From the NCBI GenBank assembly GCA_022385755.1, contig MU278348.1, forward strand, positions 2,423,470 to 2,487,469: DNA of 64,000 nucleotides, in the 5' to 3' direction. Below, piece by piece: positions 56,762-64,000 of the stretch. Position numbers and translations under genes: made by a program. Origin of the DNA: Trametopsis cervina. Lineage: Eukaryota; Basidiomycota; Agaricomycetes; Polyporales; Irpicaceae. Position 1 is the stretch's first letter; each line of letters begins with the position of its first letter. Below the pieces are notes generated by a model. It did not search any database, was not told the origin of the DNA, and saw nothing but the letters and a program-made list of their open reading frames with translations.

Positions 56762-58207
56762 TTGCTCAGATATACGAATAGATCTAGACGGTGAGTTGTG
56801 CTTTCGTGCGTCGATCTGCTGCAGCGCGCTGATCATACTCCTGTGACAGACTGCACCTATATGCCTCATGCACGGCAGCGAATCGACCCTACTTGGATTG
56901 TACCCCACTGACTGACGAACGTCTCAGTTGCAAGCTATACTTATAATGTTATACTTCGTCGAGCAAGGACATTGCTACACTGCTGGACACTGTCTTGTAT
57001 GTTTGTATGTTGTTGTTTCAGTACACGCTGTTACCTTATGGATACCCCTTAATACCAGTACTCCGACTCGCCCTACCCCATTGTATTAGCCTACTGCGAA
57101 ATTGTAGCTTCGATTGAGAAGACGTGTGCGGGACGGGAGGCTGAGGGCCCAGGCGCGTGCAGTCACAGGGGTCACACTTGACGCGTCGGACACGTGATGC
57201 GTGTCACAGCCCACTGACCGTGGCAGTAATTCCGTCCGATGAGGCCGCGGGAGGCCTGCAGCGCGGTGTTGCAACAGGCTGGGCGAGTGATTGCACGAAT
57301 GGTGCGCTGAGTTCTGGATGGGGGTGTAACGTGGCCACCTGAGCTGCTGCCCTGGCCCCAGCGAGACGTTACAGTGTGTCTGGACCAGGAAGACTAGGAC
57401 GCCAGCAGTGCGGCAGCAGCAGCCCTGGTGATTAGACTTTCTGTACCATCATTGGCTCCCGGAATGCGGAATGTTTGCGATTTTAGAACACATCAATTAC
57501 GACGCTGTCCCTACGATGTGTCTGGACTCGCTATGCCGTCGTGTTGTCTGTGGGATCGTGTCGAGGCTGCGCTGTTTTCACAGGGCCCTGCACGTTTTCG
57601 TTGCGTCACTAGCTCAGGTGAGGCTGATGCTGTTGTGCAAATCACCAAAAAGTGGCCCAGCGATATTCGGACACAATGTAGCACATCAAGTTGTGTAAAA
57701 CGTATACAAATAGCTTTTGTTATATCGCTAGAAAAATATTGTAGGAAGATGTGCACTGGTACCGCCCGGCATTTCCTGGACATGGGCTGTCAAGTAGACA
57801 CCGGGTGTCCGGGCTGCACACCTCCCTCGGGAGTCTCAATCTGTCTATTCAAATATCGTACAGCCCGCAATGGGTACTGCGCACGACGAGCTCGCGACTG
57901 GAGGTGTGCAGCGATGCCGTGGGTGAAGCCATTATTGCACGAGCGCGAAAAAGGGCATGACCGGATGTGGCAGAGGCAGGCGGGACTCGGGAGAGACCAA
58001 CCCACTTAGCAAAAATGACCGCCTCAGCCTCACGCAGACGTATCCAACCCAACCCATCCCTCTTTCCCTGCCTGCCGCCCGTCCTTTCTTCCTCCGCTCC
58101 CTCCATCTCTCCCTCGCCCCGCTGGCCTCCCCGCCCCCTCCGCCGCACACGCTGGCACCCACACCCACACACCCGCGTGCCTTTGAACACGGATTGCACT
58201 GCGAAAC
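56762..58207. other. Intergenic region
   Basis: A plus-strand open frame at 57428-58009 (193 codons) is Cys- and Arg-rich without any pattern or domain. I do not accept it as a gene. From 58040 to 58200 the sequence is C/T-rich and is probably the 5' UTR of the ITC1-like gene. No RNA gene was recognised. Confidence 0.45.
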
Positions 58208-61200
58208 ATGCCAACGTGCAGGCGCAAGCGCGTCCTGCTGACGCAGCCCACCCAGGCCCTGGTCGACACCCTCAAAATGGACCCACATAAAGAAGTGTTC
58301 TATCTTGCGCAGACTGGCGAGATCTTCGAGACATACGAGTGCGCCGCCTCTCCTCCTGAGCCACACCGGCGCTGGGATAAATCAATTGTGTTATTGACTG
58401 GTTTCTTCTTGGCTTTTAGAGCGTATGCGGCGCGGATGTCGTTCTACAGACTCAAGCAATTCCAATGCGAGGTCACCGGCAAGTCAGGGCTGGACTACTT
58501 TCAAGCTTTGGAGAGCGAGCAGCAGGAGGCACGAACAATGCACTCTAGGTTTCCGGAACCGCTCAAATCTGCCGTACTCAAGTCCGTCCAATGGCGTACG
58601 TCTATCCTATCATCTTGTGCGATGCACCTCATGAACTCATTATGCACAGAGGTCATTGGACGCCTTGATCACCTGGTGGATGCCGTCTTTGACCGTTTCA
58701 AAGATAGATATTTCCCAGACGAGAGTGCGTTGCATAACCTTCAGAGCCCTTCCATTGTCGGCTAATTCATCGTCCTAGGAGTCTTTGTGGATATCCAGGG
58801 TGACAAGTACATACAATGATTATGTTGCCGAAGCATGTCCTCATTGACCATTCGCAGGTACTACGCACGCGTCGTACAAGTCTTCCCACCCCGATCCAGT
58901 CTCGCAGCCTCTGGCTCGCGCTCAAGCCCGAGCGGTCAGGCGTCCTCGTCGTCCTCCTCCCAAGCCTCGGACGAAGACACCATGCCTATACATAAAGTCG
59001 CCGAAGACCTCAAGATCGCCCTCGCGGACTCGATCTCGCGCGACGACCCGAACAAGTACTACTACAAGATCCAGATCCTCGAAGAAGACAAAGGCACGAA
59101 GGCAGGTACGGGACATAAAGCGAAAGAGTCGAGTAAGGCGTCGAAGTACAGTGGCAGTCTGATGGACGTGCGTTGCTCGGACATGAGGTGCGCTTCCAAG
59201 TCTCCCTTCATGCCTGCGCCTCCCATGCTGACGTCGTGTGCACAATGAAGCCGAGACCGTCTGTCTTTCTCAAAGTCCATACTTCGGCGGTTCATCCGCG
59301 AGTGCGTGGAACGTGAGGCGGCCATTGCATCTCCCTGGATCGTGAAGACAGTGATCGCGACGCGGTATGGGGTGGACACTGTCATGCCGGAGGAGACGCG
59401 GATTGGCGTTGAGAATCTGAAGAAGGGGGAGAGTGACAAGAGGAAGAAGGCATGGGAGGACAAGGAGGGGCCTCCGACGAAGAGACAAAAGAAGGTCGCC
59501 GTGGTGGCGGAGGAGGATAAGAGTGAAATAGGTGCGTGTTTTCCGTCCTGCGTACCTTCTGCGAATTTGGAGTACTGACTGGAGTAACAGAACGACGCGA
59601 CCGTGAGGCGCAAGAGAAGGCGCAGAAGGCAAAGGAGGAGAGCGAGAGGCTGGCGGCTGAGAAGAAAAAGAAGAAGCCTATACGGTACCCTACAGAGGAC
59701 TTGGATATCACAATTGGCGACAAGGAGAAGAAGGCAGGTATGAAGCTGCAAAAGCCTGCGCCCAGTCGTGCTGCGATGCCGTTCGGGCTGGACAACGACA
59801 CGAACGAAGCCTTCCTCATGACTTGGAATTTCCTGGTCGTGTATGGGTGAGTGACATGGTGCACAGAACCTTCGTTGGCAGCTGACGAATGCGTATGTGT
59901 ATGAAGTGGGCCATTACATCTATCGTCCTTTACATTGGACGAGTTCGAGCAAGCCTTGCGCCACTCACAACAGGACGTCCCATGCGCGCTCATCTCCGAA
60001 ATACATTCCATCCTCATATACGTCCTCCGCACCGTCCCATTCACGCGCCACAGCGCGATCATATCTTTACTCAAGTCAATAGAAGACTCTGACGACACCG
60101 AGGTATTTGGTATCACGACGACGGACCTCATCGATGCGTCGCGCGATATTGGCAACAACTGGGAGCGCGCTCCTCTGCGGCACGCCGAAGGCAGAGAAGG
60201 CTGGGAGGAATCATTGATCGGGTGTTTGAAAGATGTGAGCTTGATACCCCTTGTTCCCCTTGATGTTCCCATCTGACTGATATGCAGCACGCCAACCTAT
60301 CCAACTTTCCACGCCTACGAGAGGTCTTCGTCCAGCTTCTCTACGCACCTGACGCGCCCGCTGAGCCGTCTGTGGCTGATGATGAGGGCTCGAGACCTGC
60401 GTCGCTCGCTCCCAATCCCGCTAATGTAGCGTATACTACGCGGGCACAGCCCAAGGACCGGTATCACCTCTTATCGCCTGAAGACAAAATTGCCGTGCTG
60501 TCGTTCATGTGCAACTTGGCGGTATCGAGCAAGGCTATTCATCTACACATGGAGCAATGTGAAGAGCAGCTGACTGACCTGAGGAAGCAGAAGATCGAGG
60601 TTAACCGCGCGAAGAAGCAATAGTGAGTGTCTTTATTCAAAACCCTGCTGTATTTCGTGCTGATGTGGTCGCAGTACGGAAGATATTGCTGCGCTTAACA
60701 GCGACAAGGAAGGGGATAAGTCAGGCGAGAAGAAAGCCAACGGGGAGGACACGCCCATGCACGACTCGAGCGACCTGTCCGACGCGCCAGGCTCCGACGC
60801 TGAGACCGAGACAGGATCCGCTGGACCCAGTGCTCGCCAAAGCGTGCGCCGCGCCCAGGCGAAGGAGCGGGAGCTCGCCCGAGCAAAGCTGGCGTCAAAG
60901 AAGCAGGCTGTGGCAGAGACGCGACGGCTAGACGAGGAGGTGAACAAGTGCGAGCGGCGGCTCGAGCAGATCGAGCGGGACTTCAGGAAGCTGCTTGGTG
61001 CGATACGCGTGAAGCCCCTCGGCCGCGACCGGTTTTATAATCGGGTGTGGTGGTTCGATGGGATGGGGTCTGCGTCGTTGATTGGGAGTGGCGGGAGCGT
61101 GCAGTATGGGACTGGTCGAATTTTTGTCCAGGGGCCTAGTGAGCATGATGTAGAGATTTTGCAGAGACGGGAGGAGGATGTGGTGGGTAGGAGGGTTGAG

Positions 61201-61634
61201 GAGGAGGGCGAGGAGGGGGTGTTGGGGGTGGGTGAGTGGGCGGTGTATGAGGAGCTCGAGACGGTATGTTGTTCTGCTTTTTTGGTGCGATATGTGGGAG
61301 TGTTGAGTAGATTTTTTTTAAACAGATCGACGAGTTCGTTGCGTGGCTGAACCCGAAGGGCGTGCGCGAGTTGGCGTTGAAGAACGCCCTCGCGAAATGG
61401 TGGCAGCATATCGCCCCTGGTATACGTAGACGGCACGCAGTACGTGATTTTGCGCTGCATTTTCTCTTGCACGTCCACTTACCCTCGTTTCTTCAGGATC
61501 TTGCGCAGGTTGCGAACGTCAAAGTCCAAGAGGCGGCGTCGGCGAGACGCAGTGCTCGTCAAAAGCAGTCTGGTGCCGACATATACCGCGAACCGTATAT
61601 GTTGTGGACCAACCGCCGGGCGGCGGCCTCTTGA
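58208..61634 (+). CDS. ITC1-like chromatin-remodelling subunit (WAC, DDT/WHIM)
   Basis: Partner of the ISWI ATPase in nucleosome spacing, comparable to yeast Itc1 and animal ACF1. The start at 58208 (MPTCRRKRVLLTQPTQAL) leads into the WAC domain: DPHKEVFYLAQTGEIFETYE, YAARMSFYRLKQFQCEVTGK, SGLDYFQALESEQQEARTMH and DHLVDAVFDRFKDRYFPDES. Later exons carry SILRRFIRECVEREAAIASP, a charged coiled coil (EKAQKAKEESERLAAEKKK), then the DDT-type helices MPFGLDNDTNEAFLMTWNFL. The WHIM segments are NFPRLREVFVQLLYAP, YHLLSPEDKIAVLSFMCNLA, RDRFYNRVWWFDGMGSASLI, EWAVYEELET and IDEFVAWLNPKGVREL. It ends MLWTNRRAAAS at 61634. About ten introns are needed. The order of domains fits the family well; no bromodomain or PHD finger is present, as in Itc1. 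Confidence 0.9.
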
Positions 61635-62359
61635 TGTTCCTTTTTGGTTTTCTGGTGTTGCATGCCCCTCGTTCTAGGATATCCTTCTGCATAATCTCAC
61701 GTTTCTCTTGCTTCGACGACTCATACAACGCATTTCTCTTTGTAACTACTCTTTCATCCCCATTTCACCCATAGGTATATTCCATTACCATGCATTTTGA
61801 CGACACACTATGTAGAGCTCCGGGGTCAGGCCATGAATATATGCTTCCCGGATAGCGTTTAGTGTTGTGTGCGAAGAGGTGCAATAAGTTGGTACTGATG
61901 GAACAGCCCAGGTTGCAGATGACTAGTCTATGACTCTTAGCGTGACCTCTGCATATTCCCGCTTGTGTGTTCTCTGGTTCTCATCAGCAACACCGCCGTT
62001 CTGTATTCAACGATTATTATGCTTGCAGTGTGCACATGTCTAGCGGTGCTGATACCCGCCGGTGCATATGACGCTGATTGTGTGAAGGTTGGGAGAAACC
62101 TGCGTCAGTTCTCGGGTCTTCGAGAGGATCCTTCGACTTCATTTCTCTAGAACGCAATGCACCGTCCCAGATGACTTAAATAAATTCGCGGGCAGAGGCG
62201 GCGACGTCACGACTCTGACTCTGACTCTCCTCCTATCTGCGAGTACTCTGTGACGGTCGGTTGGTGACGTCCGCTTATCTGCCCACCCTCCGCTGGTGAT
62301 CCACACCCGACTTCAACCAGATAACGACCTTTCACGACTAGTCTTTACGAACCCCCACG
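61635..62359. other. Intergenic region with a short CTCTGA microsatellite
   Basis: Holds the 3' UTR of the ITC1-like gene and the promoter of the transporter. A short tandem GACTCT repeat lies around 62208-62230. No gene was recognised. Confidence 0.45.
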
Positions 62360-64000
62360 ATGTCCTCCTTCAACCCGAGCTCGTACAACTCGTCGCGGTT
62401 TCTGTTCGGGACGCCCTCGACGAGTGGCGTGCGCGACGCTTTCCAGGCGTGTGAGCCACCCATGTCCGTGCACCCTCCGTACCGTACCACTAACAGTCAT
62501 TCTGCTCAGATCGTCGCTCACAGTATTACCTGTCTGACTCGGTGTCCGCCTCCCCGTCTGCCACAGACGATGAGTTCGCAGACTACGAGCGACAGTCCGC
62601 TATAGCCGAAGACGACGACGACTTGGACGACCCAGACGACTACATTGGCGATGACGGTCCCCGCCCCCACCACAGTCCCCCGCCGACGCGGTCGTACGAC
62701 CCGAATGCAGCGATCGGAAACCTGCAGTGGGACGAAGACCTAACTCCGGGTCCCTCTACTGCCTTCGACACACACTCCGGGGCACATCCTGTCTTCCTCC
62801 CTATCCCTGAGCACCCCGGGGCCAGTCGCCGACCGACGCAGGACACAATCGTCCCCGTACCCGCCAGCTATGCCGCGCGCGAGGACACACCTCTGCTCCA
62901 CAGAGCGACGTCGCTGACGTTCGCGGAGCCCCGTCGGGCAGGGAATGAGAGTGTGCTGCCTGCAATTGCTATGCCTGTGGATGGGCCACCAGCCACCCTC
63001 ACGCGCCGCATATCGCAGTCCAGTGCGAGAAGCGGAGGGCGCAGGGGGAGCGGGGCTTCGCGCGTTACGAAGGCGGTCCAGGCGGGGCAGAGTACGTTCG
63101 GGCAGACAGTGAGTCAAGGTGGCGGGTTTGGCGTGGTCTGTACTGATGAACGATTTGTAGTTGTTCAACGCTATTGCTATTCTCCTAGGCATCGGAATGT
63201 TGTCCGAACCACTCGCGTTTGCCTATGCAGGCTGGATAGGAGGAATGCTGTTGATCACGTTTTACGGCTGGATAACCTGCTACACGTACGTCGACTCAGG
63301 TTCAGGTTCGAAAGATGTGTATGAGCTGATCAGCCACACAGCGCAAAACTTTTGGCCCACATCATCTTGGACGACCCGAAGCTAAGATCATACTCTGACA
63401 TTGGTCGCAAGGCTTTTGGGATGCGCTCCGGCCCAATAATCAGTGCACTGTTCTGTCTGGAGCTCTTCACAGTCAGGTATGCCTTTGTGATTTACTCTCA
63501 TATAAATGTTCGCCTGACATCTCGTCAAGCGTGGCTCTTGTCACCTTGTACGCCGACTCTCTGCACTCTGTCCTCCCGGCGTATTCAGCAAACGCTTACA
63601 AGGTCCTAGGTCTTCTCGTGTATGTCTCCACTGCAATATGCACATGTCATACCAACTAATCTTCGTCCATTCTAGTCTCGTACCCACAGTATTAATGCCG
63701 CTATCTTTGCTCTCGTATGCCTCGATTGTGGGCATATTATCTACGCTCTACCTCGTTTTGGTAATGTTCATAGATGGTTTCTCCAAACCTGAAGGACCTG
63801 GCAGTCTGTGGAGTCCGGCTCAGACTAGTCTGAGCTTTGGCAGCCTTGGACAGTTAGGCTTATCCTTTGGATTATTCATGGCTGGTGTAAGTCATGCTTC
63901 TTTGTTTGATTTCTCTACGCATTCTGACTGCTTGATTGTAGCTCTCTGGACACGCCGTCATCCCTTCTCTCGCAAGAGACATGATAGACCCAAACCAATT
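62360..64000 (+). CDS. Vacuolar amino-acid transporter, AVT1-like (AAAP family), 3' end outside the window
   Basis: Predicted H+-coupled importer of neutral amino acids into the vacuole. The start at 62360 reads MSSFNPSSYNSSRFLFGTPS. A first intron (donor GTGAGCCACC, acceptor TGCTCAG) gives QAYRRSQYYLSDSVSASPS. A long acidic, disordered N-terminal arm follows (AIAEDDDDLDDPDDYIGDDG, DTPLLHRATSLTF), as in yeast Avt1. After STFGQT and the next intron, membrane helices begin: LFNAIAILLGIGMLSEPLAF (family signature), AYAGWIGGMLLITFYGWITC, AHIILDDPKLRSYSDIGRKA, FGMRSGPIISALFCLELF, SVALVTLYADSLHSVLP, VPTVLMPLSLLSYASIVGIL and SGHAVIPSLARDMIDPNQ at the edge. At least six introns lie in the window. About six membrane helices are present and the remaining C-terminal ones are beyond 64000. 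Confidence 0.92.

Noticed and set aside
57428..58009. Plus-strand open frame of 193 codons, Cys-rich
   Set aside because: The Cys residues show no regular spacing, there is no signal peptide or known pattern, and the end overlaps the C/T-rich leader of the next gene.

Overview
The window is nuclear DNA of a filamentous basidiomycete, most likely an Agaricomycete. Genes are interrupted by many short introns of about 50-70 nt with GTRNGT-type donors and YAG acceptors. The gene content is fungal: TVP23, DLT1, UTP23, EMC7, a Cln-type cyclin, an Msg5/Pmp1-type phosphatase, NAD-dependent formate dehydrogenase, and expanded BTB and GST families. There is no operon logic; genes sit on both strands with short shared promoters. 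I see no CRISPR array, rRNA, convincing tRNA or intact transposon. All exon structures are read by eye from splice signals and homology.

Layout. 1-9.5 kb: a kinase-like gene running off the left edge, a leucine-rich-repeat protein and a multi-pass membrane protein (all minus), TVP23 (plus, divergent from the membrane protein) and a dual-specificity phosphatase (minus). 9.5-12.0 kb has no recognisable gene. 12.0-15.6 kb: three tandem BTB genes sharing a C-terminal CxxC...CxxC module. 16.6-21.8 kb: three tandem GST genes with identical coding-exon lengths. 22-23.1 kb: DLT1 (minus). 23.8-29.2 kb: an unknown gene, a region reading in several frames, a C-terminal remnant of an MFS transporter and an isoprenylcysteine methyltransferase-type protein. 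29.5-33 kb: formate dehydrogenase and a secreted CAP/PR-1 protein (both minus). 33.6-41.7 kb: a small unknown gene, EMC7 and UTP23 (divergent), a small LYRM2-like gene and a large eIF4E-binding-motif protein. 41.7-51.1 kb: a G1 cyclin with several kilobases of apparently non-coding, partly pyrimidine-rich DNA on each side. 51.1-64 kb: a Gfo/Idh/MocA oxidoreductase with two microexons, an unknown Ser/Pro-rich protein, an ITC1-like WAC/WHIM chromatin-remodelling subunit and the 5' part of an AVT1-like vacuolar amino-acid transporter that runs off the right edge.

Most genes are housekeeping functions with no common pathway: Golgi and ER membrane biogenesis, ribosome processing, respiratory-complex assembly, translation control, cell cycle and chromatin. 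The accessory character lies in the two adjacent tandem triplications (BTB, then GST) and the decayed stretch at 26.6-28.2 kb. I found no clearly new multi-gene system. The best leads are the BTB family with its putative metal-binding tail and a palindrome shared by two promoters, the duplicated GSTs with a changed putative active-site residue in the third copy, and microexons of 14, 8 and 6 nt.
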